Assembly: GCA_001683735.1 (NCBI GenBank)
Contig: LUGG01000001.1
Coordinates: 620,001 to 684,000, forward strand
Direction of reading: 5' to 3'
Source of the DNA: Grifola frondosa
Lineage: Eukaryota > Basidiomycota > Agaricomycetes > Polyporales > Grifolaceae
DNA length: 64,000 nt
The notes under the pieces are model-generated. The model was not told the DNA's origin, searched no databases, and saw only the letters and a program-made list of their open reading frames with translations. This document shows positions 48,620 through 61,388 of this stretch, piece by piece. Within the stretch, counting starts at the first letter, position 1. Each line of letters begins with the position of its first letter. The position numbers were made by a program, and so were the translations under genes.

Positions 48620-51066
48620 GGGCGCCCCTTCGACGGTGGGTCTGAACCTGATGGTACGCGAGCGCAGATGAAGGCGATATATATATAATATATATATTGC
48701 GTTAGCGATGATTTTGAGCCAGTACGTACACGATGAGGTGTCGAAACCTTGATCATACATCCGCAGAAATCGAGGCTTCTCCGACAATCTGCGCGAGTCA
48801 CGGCATTGTCACTCTGCTCATTCAATGGAGGTGGGAGAGAGAGCTATCATGGCGTCAGGATCACAATTAGCAGCATTGTTATGGCAGAAAGTTATCCCAG
48901 CGTTGTCTCTTCTCTCGTGCCCACGTCAAATCCGGCACCCCTCGATTGGATCCCACTGCCAACAGCCATAACGGGTACTTTGATAACGCCAACTTGGCCG
49001 GTGCGGCGTGGTCACATTCGACCATCCTTGGACGTCTGCACTCTGGAGGACGTCTCTCTGCACACGGCGATCTCGTTTCATCGTCACACGCAAACTTTAC
49101 TCTATTTATTCTAGCACATAGTCCTGTAGCGGGTGCATCGCCCGGAAAGTGCAAGGTGGCGCTAATGATGCAGTGCAAAATGTGTTTCATACAGCTCCAC
49201 TCACGCTCAGCTCTGCCTTGCGACTACAACGAAGCTGCGAAGACGAACGACCATCATCCGCAACGAGTGATTGCGACACTCTGGCCGAGAACGACGATCT
49301 ATCAGCCGATGCTTGCCTAGCAAACGGAGGACATCAAGTCGAGAATGCTACCAGCCATGGAGGCGCAGCATACTATAAGCCTGTGTCATGCGGGAATGCT
49401 TCGTGACTTCCTCTGATAAATATGTGAGTGCTGACCGTCAGATGGATCGGTGAGGCCATTATATCACGCGCATGGCGCCCAAACCCACCAGTTCAGTTGA
49501 CAGATTCCTGCACATGGATGTGCCAATGTGATTTGAATGTTCAAGCATTCAACGTTCAACGCTCAGCGCTCGGCGTTCGTCACTGGACTCCCGGCTGGGC
49601 TGCGTGAAAACGGCAGTTCATCTATAATTTCAGCGAGTTGTTCAACAAAGACATTTGCAGGGCCATACGTTTGTTATCGATCACAAGGACCCAGAAAGTA
49701 AAAACAGGCATAGTGTCATGTGAACGTTCATTGTATGAAGGCACGTGTGACCTTTCTAGGTTCCTGGCCGGCCGTCCGGACCTTGTAAATGGGCTGAAAC
49801 AGGTGACAACGTCAGGATGTACGGGAGATTGTGGCTCAATCGTTAACTTATCGTGGTACCACATGCAAGCTTCCGCTGGAGCTAGAGAGTTTAAGGCGTA
49901 TCTTGACATTTCTGACGCCCAAAGAATCAATATGAGCCATATCTTTCATCTGTGCCATACGAGTAGTGGTGCTTGACAAACTTGGTGTCCCCAACGCCAC
50001 AGCGTTACGATTATAGCCAGATTGCAGCCTTATGGAGTGCCTCGGACGCGCGGACTATTGGAAGCAGAGGAAGTAATATAACCGTAAGCTAGCGATGAAG
50101 CTTGGACGAAGCGCATTCAAGATGCCGGCGTCTTCTCCCTCGGTTGCTAGTCAGTGAGCCATGATTCCATTAGGGTCGTCGACCCTGACGCGCGATGAAC
50201 GATACGTCACCACACAGGCAGACCCATGAACTCAGTATTTCCTTCACCAAAAATGTTTTGTGAGTCATAGAAGAATGCTGCCATATGCGTCGGAAAAGCA
50301 GAGCATCATTGCACTAACCGGTCCTATCGCAAAAATTTTGTTGACATCGACGACGGCTTCTATCTGAAGATCTGCCCTACACATAATGAATGCTCAACAG
50401 GCAAGTCAGGGAGAGTATGGTCAGATGACTGTTTGTCGTGGTCGCTAATGATTCTAGATAGGACGGTCGACAATGTATGGCTGGATGCAGATAGAACTTG
50501 TACTTACATTTCCCGCTCACAACATGGATACATATTCATATCCTAATCTCCCATGTGCTGTGACAGTGTAGCATTAATAACACCATGTGATTGTGATTGC
50601 CAGGAACTGCGGCCACTTGCCAGTGCCCTGCCGCGATCCAAGAAATAGCCGATGTCGTTTGGCGCACAGATAAGATGTAATAGTAACTTAAGTAATCATC
50701 TTTAGGAACCCGGAATGTTGATGGCAAATACCACCACAGTCATGGAGACAGTCGTTCCCCGGTGAGAAAGAGTACGTTTGAGGCCGCGTGAGCCACAATT
50801 CGGTTGTGGGTCCATGTTGGACACATTTGTCAGCAATTTGTTTAAGCGCCCACATAACACGCACGTGATGCGCGAAGAACGCGTCTTGTTCTCATCGCGA
50901 TTTGCGGAACGCAGGTATCATCAAGTTGTTCAGAATATTCACTTTGGGCTCAGATATTTGACTGCTTTGTTGCCTGGTCTATCCGTCTTCTCTAGTTTTC
51001 ATCACTGTTGACTCTGACACTTGGGCTCAAGTGCTTGAATCTTGTTCTCGTTCTACGACTCCAGCC
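48620..51066. other. Long gene-poor divergent region
   Basis: About 2.4 kb between divergent start codons. It holds an AT microsatellite next to the C2H2 gene (48675-48698), a phrase repeat of CAACGTTCAACGCTCAGCGC type at 49548-49577, and open frames of weak quality at 48881-49406 and 49638-49976 that match nothing I recognise. The right end is the RSC1-like promoter. Confidence 0.45.
48675..48698. repeat. AT dinucleotide microsatellite
   Basis: Alternating AT over about 24 bp with one phase change, in the 5' flank of the C2H2 factor gene. Confidence 0.85.
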
Positions 51067-53998
51067 ATGGCCGTGACAGCCGCGCAGAAGAGCGCCATTG
51101 AGGAAGTAATCAAAGCTTTGCTTAATGCTACCAGTCGCCGTGTTAAGCGACGCCTGGCGGAAATGTTCCTGGAGCTGGTGGACAAGGAGTCCTGGCCGGA
51201 GTATTACGAAGTTGTCGAAGTTTTATATTCGAGTGAGGTAATGTGCTCATGCATTCATCACTGTGCAGGTGATCCCACAGCCTCGTTGCATCAACGGGGT
51301 GAAGACGAATGTCGAAAAGAACAAATACAAAGATCCATTGGATGTGTATAACGATCTGAATCTCGTCTTCCTGAATGCGCTGTATTACAACGAGGAGGGG
51401 AGCCAAATCGCAAAAGATGCTACAACGCTGAAGGTGAGCAGCATCCCGTATTCAGGTGATGCCGACAGCAATGCCAATAGACCCTAGGGAATGCTCGATC
51501 ATGAGTGGAAGCAACGCTCTATCCTCCCCGCCCCCCGTGTATCACCGCCCCCATCTTCACCGCAGAAGGCACATGCCCAGAAAGAGCCGATTTCTGCACC
51601 TGAGCCGAGCTCTTCACAATCGAAGACGCCGTCCACTCAGCCGAAGGTGCATCCTGCTACGGAGACCGCGAAGCCCGCACTGCCTGCAGCTCCAGCCACG
51701 CCACCATCCACTCATCGCACCCAAACGGTCCTGTTAACATCACCAGATCGTCCACCTTCTCCGGAACTTGACGTAGATATTGGAGGTACGCCAGAGCCGG
51801 AGGGTGTCGCGTTTGAAACAGCGAGAGATGGTGAGGGCGACGATATTGTGCGGCAACTCGAGAAGGGGCTTCCAAGATGGGAAGGGTTTGCTGATATCGG
51901 CTGGGCGGAGGATATCGACGACGTAAGCTCTTGTTGTCTTGCTCATTTGGCATTACTCCTTTGGCTCATGGCGGGCGTAGAACCGCAAGTTAGAGATTGT
52001 GCTCGCCATCTCGGGCCACAAGGATTCCCAGTACGTTTCATTGTATGCTGAAAATGATTTCGTCTCCGACGATGGCGTGCATTTAGCGGCAATCGTCTCG
52101 CTGCGACACTTGAAGCAATGCCTGAAGAAACTTCAATCCCAGATTTGTCTTTCACTGTACGTCATGCCCTTTCTCACCTTAGGCCTGCATTCACCTCCAT
52201 CGTGCAGAGTCCCCTATCACTAGCGCTGATCGAAGTGAGTCTTGCATACGCATCATGTCATGATTTCGTTTCGAGTCTCATGTGGACGTCCAGAGCCGAG
52301 CGCGCTCGCATTATTACACCTCTTCCAAAACCTTTGACAAAGAAATGTCGCAGCTGTTTCTCAAAGGGCGAAGATGGTTTGAGCCCGGCACGGAACCATA
52401 TGGAAACGTTCTCGTACTTCAGGTGACTGTCTCCGCGTTTTGGAAGTTGCCATACCTAACAATACCATGCATCAGAGACTTTACCATGCACTGACATCCT
52501 CCAGCCCCCCTCCTGGTCCTCCCTACACATCCACCACCAACTTTGCCTATCTTCGGGCGGGCCCCGGCACAGCTAAGCCCATGCACGCAGCTGACTCTGA
52601 GGGTGTGCCTGGCGTCACCACGTTCCGCGTGTCCACCAAGGACAGGACAATCGTCGACGAAGTACAGTTCAAAGGCTGGAGTGTCAAGCTTGCGGACTGG
52701 CTGCACTTGAGCAACCCGGACGACCCGAGCAGACCTATTGTTGCGCAGGTGTTCAAGTGCTTCATATCGGACGAACCGTAGGTCATTTCGCGCTGTGTTC
52801 CGTTGGCGGCGCTGACAAGATGGACAGATCGAAAAAGGGTCAACCTGGTGTGACAGCATGCTGGTATTACAGACCCGAACAGGTGCGCCACAATTGTGGT
52901 GTTCGCTATGATCCTCCTGTTGAACTCTTCACCAGACATTCCATCCTGCGCAGCGGCAATTCTGGGAGAAGGAGGTTTTCAAAACTAGTATGTCCTACGG
53001 CTCTGTGATCGTGTCCGGATGCTAACTATTCCTCTCCCAGGCCACTTCGCAGACCATCCTCTCGAAGACATCATTGAAAAAATTGCATGCCAGTTCACCG
53101 CACGCCACATACGCGGAAGACCCCGTCCTCCCTTCTGGTATCCCGGCTGGCCACTTTACGTCTGCGACTCTCGCTACAACGACCGCGAGCGCATCTTCGT
53201 CAAGATCAAGAACTGGAACTCCTGCGTGCCGGAGGAGGTCCGCAAGAGCACGGAGTTCATGCCCATCTACCCGTTCGAGCGACCAGTCTTCCCCCGCCGC
53301 TTTGCGAGCCCGTTCATCAGCGGTAAGGGCGTGAAGGGGCCCGGTGGGATCGGCGATGTCATCGAGAAGGGCGAGGGCGAGAAAATCGAGGGCGGGGGGA
53401 CAGGCAGGAGGCGGCCTAAGAGGAATGCGGCGGGAATGCCGGTAGTGGCACCGAGCCGCTCAGAGCACACCGACCGCGTCGGGCCGAGCAAGGGCCTCTA
53501 CGTCGGGCCCCTCACAGCCGCCCCGCCAGCGATGTCCTCGCCATATCCATACCAAGTGCAGTATGGGTATCCTCGCCCACAGTCCTCACAGCCTCGCCCC
53601 TCGGGCGACCGTTCTATCGTCACTGCTGCCGGCGGCCTGGCAAGTCTTGGGAGCAACGCCTCGGTAGACAAGCTCCCATCGGAAACTGGTGAGTCTCAAT
53701 GCAGCATCTCTTCTCCTGTAGAAAGGCTGACTGTTGGTGCAACAGCTAGACATTTCGACCGCGACCCGAGACCAACGAGGTGCTGTGGTTCGCCGCGCCG
53801 CCAGTCGACATCGCACACATGCCTGCCCCGAAATACAGTCTCAAATACCTGCACTTCTTGGCTGAGAAGCGCAAGAAGGCGGATTCTGGTATGGACGTAG
53901 ACGAGCAGTCACCAGCGAAACGGCCCAAAGTGCAACGGACAGTCACAGAAATTGTGGATTCCATGATGGCTGATTATGGAGTGGACTCGGCCTCTTGA
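51067..53998 (+). CDS. RSC1: RSC chromatin-remodelling subunit RSC1/RSC2-like (two bromodomains + BAH)
   Basis: Subunit of the RSC/PBAF-type SWI/SNF remodeller that reads acetylated histones. The start MAVTAAQKSAIEEVIKALLN leads bromodomain 1: VDKESWPEYYE, VIPQPRCINGVKTNVEKNKY and DPLDVYNDLNLVFLNALYYN. A Pro-rich linker and acidic part follow, then bromodomain 2: ESRARSHYYTSSKTFDKEMS and GRRWFEPGTEPYGNVLVLQ. The BAH domain shows WLHLSNPDDPSRPIVAQVFK, GQPGVTACWYYRPEQ, HPAQRQFWEKEVFK, HFADHPLEDIIEKI, WYPGWPLYVCDSRYNDRERI and EFMPIYPFERPVFPRRFASP. A basic patch RRRPKRN may act like an AT-hook. It ends PAPKYSLKYLHFLAEKRKK and MMADYGVDSAS. The frame shifts once at a C3 run (53765-53767), where DPETNEVLWF needs another C. 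Numerous short introns. Confidence 0.9.
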
Positions 53999-54532
53999 TG
54001 TTTATCTACGATGAATTGTATTACGGTAGCTAATAATTAATGCAGACGATGCGTTGCGGTGTTCTAGCAGAAGCTCGCCACCACCATAGATGGCGTCGTT
54101 CTCTGCAAACTGCAGCCGATAAGGCTTTCGGACATTTTGAAAATGGAAAAACCCAACAAGCAGAGCAGCCTGCGCCGTCTTTCTTTTGCATTTACATTCT
54201 GAACGTACAGTACTAATACACGTAGTATGTTTGGCACGTGCTATCCACGCCCGCCGCGCAGCATTCTTCTGTAGCGTCAACGTCCGTTCGACCAGGACCA
54301 GCACACAAAACAGCATGAGAGACGAGGTGTTGTACACGTTAGTTACTTATTTAGAGAGGAGAGAGTATAACCAAGGACAGGACAGGAGCAGATTTCAAGT
54401 CCAGATACGTTACGCGGCCGGGTGCGAGCGAACGCTGCCAGGTATAATGGCCGGACCTATGGAGATAGCATATCTAGATGCGCGTTGCGGACATGGTTGC
54501 ATATACGGTGGGGACGGATGGGTGTGGTCGTA
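53999..54532. other. Convergent intergenic region
   Basis: 534 bp of 3' flanks between the RSC1-like and PSP1-domain genes. Nothing recognised. Confidence 0.45.
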
Positions 54533-56754
54533 TCACTGGTCGAAGCTGCCGGCTCCGCCCAACGAGGCCATCCAGATTCTCGTTTTGTACAGTCTGCGCG
54601 GCGGATGAGGATCGCCCGTTCATCCAGACACAGGAAAGCCACTCACCGGAACAGCTCCCGCACGAGCTCTCGAAAATCAATCCTCTTTTCAGCCACAAAA
54701 TAGAACGTTAATTTACGGCGATCCCTGCGCATAATGTAAGAAGCTGAAAAGACCGGCCGACAGTAAACCCACGTACCATTGGTACTCGGCATCAACGACC
54801 TCCATGGGCAGCTTCCGCTGCCGCACCTTGCTGCGGCACAACTCGAGCGCCTTCGCTTCATCCTGCGATTTCGCCGCCAGCCCCCTGCCGCACGATCATT
54901 AGCAGCTCCCCACGCAAGAAGAGCGAGCACGTACTGTAATTCCTGATGCGACGCCTTTCCATATATCATCTTCGGGTGAATATCTTTCGCAGCACCCGCA
55001 GCGCCTCCCGTGGGGCTGGTGGGCACACCGTGAGGGTCCGCGTGCCCGACGCTCATCAGCTTTTGCTGCTTCTGGAACGCCTCCACTTCCGCGAGCGTGA
55101 TCGTGTCGTTCACGACCTTGCCCAAGTCCTTCCCGCGATCCGCCTCCACGATCACCAGGTCGCCGACCCGTATGTCCTGCGTGAGGTCGGTGCAGTAGAA
55201 GAGATCCGTGCGTCCTGCCTTGAATTCGATGATGAACAGCGGCCACGACGTGGGCACGGAGTGCAGCGGCACGCCCTTCCCCAGCTCGTTCAGCATCTTG
55301 CCCGCGTCCGATGCGCGGCGCTGCGCCTGCGCGTACGTCGGCGAGCGCACGGGCGTCGCGAGCTGCTGCGGCTGCAGCACGCCCTGCTCGGGGATGTGCT
55401 GGATCCCGTGTCCCGGCACGAACCGCGCCATCAGGCCTTGTGTCGGCCGCGGCGCCGGCTCCCTGAACGCGTGCTCCTGCGCGAAACTTTCGAGGTGCCC
55501 GCGCGAGGGGCTCCCGCCGGAGCGCGCACTTTCACTCGGGGACCCGCCCAGTACCTGCCGGGAGGCGTACGATCCCCCTCCAGGGATGTTCAGATGCAGC
55601 GGCTGGTAAGGCGACACGCGGTCCGCAGAAGGGGGCTACGCGAGAGCGGTGCGTAGATCGGAAGCGATGATGGCTGACTCGGGGGTTGTATTACGCCTGT
55701 GCTGCGCGTCTCATCGCGCGTTTTGAGGCTCAGCATGTTCAGGTCGCTCGCGAGGTCGTCGTCCGTGAGCAGAAGCCCACTGCCGCCTGTAAATGAGGTA
55801 GAATGAAACGTTCCAGCCTGCGACGTCTCTTCTGCGCCGTCTACGCCTGGGGCATTGAAGCCAACTATGGTTGGCCGCCGCGGCTGCACGACACTGACGC
55901 TATGCCGCCGGCTCGTCGTACCGCTCCCGCCGCCGCCGCCACCATCTCGCGGAGGGTTCATACCAGCCCACAGCTCGCGGAAGGCCGAACCCTCATCCAG
56001 CAAGATCTGCCCGACATCACGCACGAAGGGACTCATATTTGAGTGGTCGGTAATCGAGCCGTGCGAATAACCGTTCGATGGAGACCGCGCCATATTTCCC
56101 AGAGAGCCGTATCTGCTGCCCCCGGGCGATTTAAAGTCGCTGTAGCGAGATATGGGAACGCCCTGGGGATTCGAGGGGGACGCGGACTCGTTCCAGTATG
56201 CGTTCTGGCCAGGGAGTCCACTGCCGATGGCGCCAGGTCTGGTTGTCGCGAGAGACTGTGATCTGCTGCGGGTCATATCCATACCGTAGGTGCGCCCGCG
56301 AGAGGTAGAGCTGGATGTAAGACCGTAGCGGTCGTCGTATGGATCATACGGATCGTGGAGATCTTGGACGTCGGAGAGGGCCTCGGACTCGTCGTCCTCG
56401 AAGGTGGAGGCGAAACGGGAGTCGCGCATGGCAGAGGAGAAGGGACTGTGGGTGCTTAAAGGTGAGGAGGAGAAGGAAGCACTTCTCGTGGGAACGGACT
56501 GGGGAGTGCGCCGTGGATGGCATTGGGATTTAAGCCGGAAGGAAGACGCGCCCAGGCCCCTCCGCCGCCAGAAGTGGTACGTACGGTCTGATGGGGGGCC
56601 AAGAAACCCTGGTTTGCGCTTGTGCTCCTTGGGGGTTGGCTTGCGGCGCGGGGGGAGTTGGCGGCGTCGGAGGGGTGGGGGACAAGAAGCGGTTCTGGCG
56701 ATCTGCATCGTCGTCGTCGTCGTCGGGCTGGTGCTGGTAATTAGTTGACTGCAT
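54533..56754 (-). CDS. PSP1 C-terminal domain protein
   Basis: Cytoplasmic protein with the PSP1 domain (yeast Psp1 suppresses DNA polymerase alpha defects; bacterial relatives act in sporulation and RNA decay). The start MQSTNYQHQPDDDDDDADRQ has an Asp6 run coded by a GAC/GAT microsatellite and a TPPTPPTPP repeat. A long disordered region follows (TRSASFSSSPLSTHSPFSS, DLHDPYDPYDDRYG, Gly-rich GGGGGGSGTT). The PSP1 domain is clear: WPLFIIEFKAGRTDLFYCTD, LTQDIRVGDLVIVEADRGKD, LGKVVNDTITLAEVEAF, KMIYGKASHQELQ, QRKLPMEVVDAEYQW, DRRKLTFYFVAEKRIDFREL, VRELFR and LYKTRIWMAS. A C5 run (G5 at 55631-55635 on +) should be C6 to join SRSP with SADRVSPYQPLHL. Several introns; about 720 residues expected. 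Confidence 0.87.
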
Positions 56755-57738
56755 GAGGGAAATAGAAGGCAAGCCGAGGCTTCGAAGCTGGTGATAATTT
56801 TGGGCGGTCGCCAGCTTGGGTAGAAATGTCGTGTGAGGAGAGTCTACTATTGTGTAGGAAACAGTCGTCTCGAGTCGTTCGACCTCTATGTAAGGTCGCT
56901 CCTCTATGCAGCGCGACGACGACAGCATCAACGACGAAGCATGAGGTGCGGCGGAGACAAAAACGACGTACGATGGTGGCTGTGGAAGTATTACACGCGA
57001 GGACTCTGGCCCCGGCAGTCTGATCTAAGCGGGTAGCTGCGACAGGCGGTGTCGAGTCGGTCTAGGACGGCGTCGGAGGTCGTTACGGCGGGGTACACGG
57101 GATGGTACACGGTAGTCTATGGTCAAGAGAGAGCGAGCGCCATTGAAGAGAGAGAGCAGGTGACGAGGAGGTCAGCAGAGAGGAGGTCGCGTCGCGCAGT
57201 GCTGACCCCTGATCTCCTTTCGGCAATGCAAGAGTCAGCTGCCTCGCCGCCGTCTCTGTGGTCTCCGCCTTCCCACAGCCTTGCTCTCGTCCCTCTCGCA
57301 CCGCGAGCAGCCATTTAGCCTCGTATCCCACGCAACTCACAATCTCAATTGAAGAACAGCGTCACACTCGTTCCTATACCCTATTCTACACATCCAGCAG
57401 ACCTTGAGCCACAACACCAACCTCGCCAGCTGACCCAGGAGCAGCATCTTTCCCATCAAACGACCCAGATCATGGTCCGTGTGAGCCCACTCATGCTCTA
57501 TGACAGTCTTATGGACAGTCCTATGGAGCGACCGTCTTAAGCCTCTTCAGCACGGTCCAACGCGTCACGCAGCAAGCTCCAACCGCGCCACGGAATCGAT
57601 TTGCAAACGCGCATTGCGCCGCGCCCGTCGTCCTAGGAGGTCTCGGCGGTAATTGCACGTCCTCACATTCCAAAGACGTCCATGACCTCTTCCACTCCGA
57701 CCATCGCATCGATCTCCTATCCCCGGCGACTTCTTGGC
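56755..57738. other. Intergenic region upstream of the PSP1-domain gene
   Basis: 984 bp between tandem minus-strand genes: promoter of the PSP1-domain gene and terminator region of RGP1. No gene recognised. Confidence 0.45.
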
Positions 57739-60700
57739 TCAAACGTTGAATACAACGTCCGTCGCCTTGAACGCAGTGTTCCCGGGCCACACCCTAATCG
57801 GCACCTCACACTCCACCATCTCCACCTTCACGTCTTTCCACGTGCCCTCCCCGTCCTCTCCCTCCGCGCCCCCATCCTCTTCGTCAATATCCTCATCCCC
57901 GTCGTGGTATCCAACATTAGACGGGCCCAACAGCGACGCCGCAAAGTATGACATCCACTCCTTCGCCGTGCTCGGCGTAGCAGGCACCTGTTCTTCCGCC
58001 CCATTCGCGCTCTGCGCACGCGTCTCCGGTCGTTCCATCGGCGCAATCGTGGGCGCCGCCTTCCACGACGAGCCCCAGTGGCCATTCGGCCCGTCCCGCA
58101 CGAGATGCCTCAGCCGCACGCCTTCTGCGCCGTCACGCGCACCCGGCGACGCGACAGCGACGAGGAGGCACAGCCGCACTTTCCACTCCAGGCCTCCCGG
58201 GTGTGGTGCATTACGCTTGGAGGGGCTGGCCGCCTGCTCGCTCACGTCCACCTGGAACGCGGGGCTCGCGTCCGGGGGATGTCCAGCGAGAACGTCGTAC
58301 GCAGCGTCGCGGGCATAAAGCACGAGTGGTGCTCCGCATGCACGCGCCGCATGTGTCTCGAGAGCGTAGGTGACGAAATGCAACTCGGAAGAGATTCGTG
58401 CGCCTCTAGCATCGCGGAAAGCTTAAAGCAAGTGACAGTAAGGCCCATGCTTTTTCTGAGAATCGCGTTACACACCTTCAGTACTCGTGCACGGCTCGGC
58501 CGTTCGTTCAGTTCCACGACTCCGAGGACAGTCTCACCGAGACGATATGCCGACTTCGTAAACGTGAGTACGGCGACCTTGACTCCGTCTTTATTGACGT
58601 CGTATGATGCTGCAATGTCAATGTAAGTAAATTAACAAATGAAAATCAAGCCGGGATATACCTTTCTTCGGATTGCGCGTAAGAAGTTCTACGGCCTGCC
58701 TGCACCCAGTCGGGGAGCCCTGCTCCTCGCGTTCTCTGACTTGATCAAGCTTGATCCCTCCTTGAATCGCTTCAATCGGCAGCTTTATCCGAACACCTCT
58801 CGTGTTCGGGTCAGGGAAGGACGCTAGCAGATTCCGCGCATACTCCTGCATGTCCTCGAATGTTCCCGACTCCGAAAATGCGATACCTATGTGCCGCAAC
58901 GGTCAACAGTCATTTACATGTCGAATGTTGTTCGAAAATACCTGGTGAGCTAATATGTGGTGCTTTCCTAAGTTTCTTCAGCGGTGTCTTCTGCTCCTCG
59001 ACGACTTTCCCGGGAGGCCGAGGCCGCATCTTCCACGACACAACGGGCCAGAGAAGGTCGTACGGAGTCGGTGGTCTGCCCACTATCATGCCCATTCAGC
59101 ACCAGTCAGAGCATTCACGAAGAAAATACCCACCAGTAACGTTATTGTAGACACGAATAGGCACCTTCATGACACGACTGCTGCTGTTAGCCCCCGCAGG
59201 GCCCGCCGTCGGCCCAGCCGGGGCAGCGCGACATATCCCCAGAATGAACTGGTACGAAAACCTAAGCGCACGCCCTCTGAACGTGGGCGGCAGGTTCTCG
59301 GGCAGCACGATAGTGTACGTATCTGAAATATACGAACGGTCAGCCACGTGAAGGCACAGCGCACCCAGCGGACCACGGCATGGAGAACTTACGCACAGCT
59401 GCGTGACTCGCCTGGCGCGAGGCTGAGGTCCACGGCGAGCATCGACGGCTGCACCTCGAACGTCGGCAGCGGCGCGTCGGGGTCGATATCCTCCTCGTCT
59501 TCGACCGTCCCCAGCCCGAGCCCCACACTGCTCGAAGGGCTGGGGGAGACATCGAGAACACAGACGGCGTGCGCGCGCGGTGCGACGGCGCCCAGGGCTG
59601 CTGAGCCGGCGATGGCGGCATAAGAGTGCTCGGGGAGAGCAGCGAGAGAAGCCCCGCAGAGAGCGAGGTCGAGCGGCCGTGTGAGCCGCGCCGCGCCGCG
59701 TGTTGCGAGATGCTCTGTGAGCTGAGAGATGAGCTGATGTCCATGCTGCCTCCGCCGACGGCCTGCCGCTGCAGCAGACGTGCGCGGAGGTGGCGCAGGG
59801 TGCGCGAGTGCTCGGCCGCCGCCGCCGCGTCCGGGAGCGGCGTAATCGTCAGCGTACCCAGAAGCTGCGCGTACGCGTAGAGGATCAGCTCTGTGTTCGG
59901 CGCGGAGAATGTAGACGAGGACGCTGTGCGCGGCGGCTGTAGATATTGGACGCCCGCAGGTGGGGGCCATGCCCGAGCTGGGACGGGCGGCGAGCCGGTC
60001 CACGGGTTGAGGTAGGTGGGGGATAGGAATAGGTGCCGTTCACTTGTGCGGGAGCATCAGGATTGTTGATCACTGGTAGCTGGGTACGAACGTTGGCGGC
60101 TGCCGCATCGGGTAGCGGTGAGGGAAATGAAGGTGTGGATGGTGGTACAGGGGAGGCGGCGGCGCTCTCCGCTATGGGATCGAGGGACAACGAGAACGTG
60201 GACGTGGATGCGTTGGGCGTGGGAGAGAACGGAGAAAGAGAGGTAGGCGGCCGCAGGTCCTGCAGCTGCAGTTGTCCGTCTAGAACCGACTGTTTTCGGG
60301 CGTGCGGGTGGTTTGGCGCGATCGGAAGAGACTGTGACCGTGCAAGAGGCGAGGATATGCGGGGCGACGTCGGTGCTGGAGCGCTATTCACCGACGAGTC
60401 CGCTTAGGAGTAGAATTCACTCACAGGTTTGAAGCGATTCAACAGCTCGTATTGGACGGACGGAGAAGATGACTTCAAGGTCTCCTTCTCCGGTGAGGCG
60501 ATGGATACCGAAAGCGACTTGCTCGTGAGCAGTCTCCTCTTGGTTGGGTCAATCGAGATTGGGAGTTCATCTGCCCCTCTCGGCGGACGTCCTCTTCCAA
60601 TCAGACCCTTCCTCGTGGTTATCTCTCCCTCGGCGGTCCCGCGTGAGGGGAATGTCGGTGCCGCTGTACGCGGTACAGTGCCGGGGAGGTAGGCGGTCGT

Positions 60701-60894
60701 GCCAGGGGCACAGAGCTGATGGAATGTACCCCTCTGCGGTGTGTATGTGAAGCGGAACGAGAGGGACGAGACTCTGGCGAATGTGTGTTCGTGAAGGTGA
60801 TCGTTACAGAGAAGGGCTCGCCAGCGAAGTAGGATGCCTGAGATGGAGTGACGACGACGCGTATTGCATCGTCGCTGGTGGCGGTATCGGACAT
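57739..60894 (-). CDS. RGP1: RGP1 homologue (Ric1-Rgp1 exchange factor subunit)
   Basis: Partner of Ric1 in the guanine nucleotide exchange factor for the Golgi Rab Ypt6. The N-terminal arrestin-like strand set reads AIRVVVTPSQASYFAGEPFS, VTITFTNTHSPES. Long disordered Pro/Ser parts follow. The Rgp1 core shows ELILYAYAQLLGTLTITPLP, FEVQPSMLAVDLSLAPGESR, TYTIVLPENLPPTFRGRALR, FSYQFILGICRA, VMKVPIRVYNNVT, PYDLLWPVVSW, IAFSESGTFEDMQEYARNLL, SYDINKDGVKVAVLTFTKSA and YR-LGETVLGVVELNERPSRA. The end has an acidic stretch (DGDEDIDEEDGGAEGEDGEG) and VECEVPIRVWPGNTAFKATD. Frame is interrupted by missing C residues at two C runs (G4 at 60683-60686 and G5 at 60018-60022 on +). About 950 residues expected. 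Confidence 0.85.
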
Positions 60895-61388
60895 AGTATG
60901 ATACAGTGGAGAGCCGGCTGTAGGTACGGCAGCGATTATAGCTTCTGTCTGTTGTTGACTTGTGTGTGTTGTACACGTCGGCGGTGAGAAGGATGCAGGA
61001 TACTTTCAGCGACCGGGGCTAAGACAAAAATCCACGGGCCGAGGAATACCCACTGGCAACTTGCCTGGTAGTATTGCGTGAGAGATGGGTGAGAGATGGG
61101 TCCGACGTCAATAGGCGTGCAGTCGCATGAAGACTGACCCGGAAAACTTGTCCGAGATGCTCGCGATACAAGTATGATGCAGTGTCCAGGACAACTGCTG
61201 GATGTGCTACTCGTCCAGCTCACCCAGCGCTCGCGACTCCTTCTTACACGATCACGTGCGTGGCGCATCCCCGAGCGCCACCGCAAGAATCATGGAAGTT
61301 GGGAGTGTTTTAAACATCAAGAAAAACTCGAAATTTAGGTAGCCATGAGTTCAATCGATCCCAACTAGGAGAAAAATACGATGTGTGA
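60895..61388. other. Intergenic region
   Basis: 494 bp between the RGP1 start and the HAUS1-like gene's stop codon (same strand). Nothing recognised apart from a GTGAGAGATGGGT tandem duplication near 61077-61101. Confidence 0.45.

Noticed and set aside
48881..49406. A possible hypothetical gene starting MAESYPSVVSSL and a later frame ending KPVSCGNAS.
   Set aside because: The two parts join only by assuming a frame shift, and neither matches a known family.
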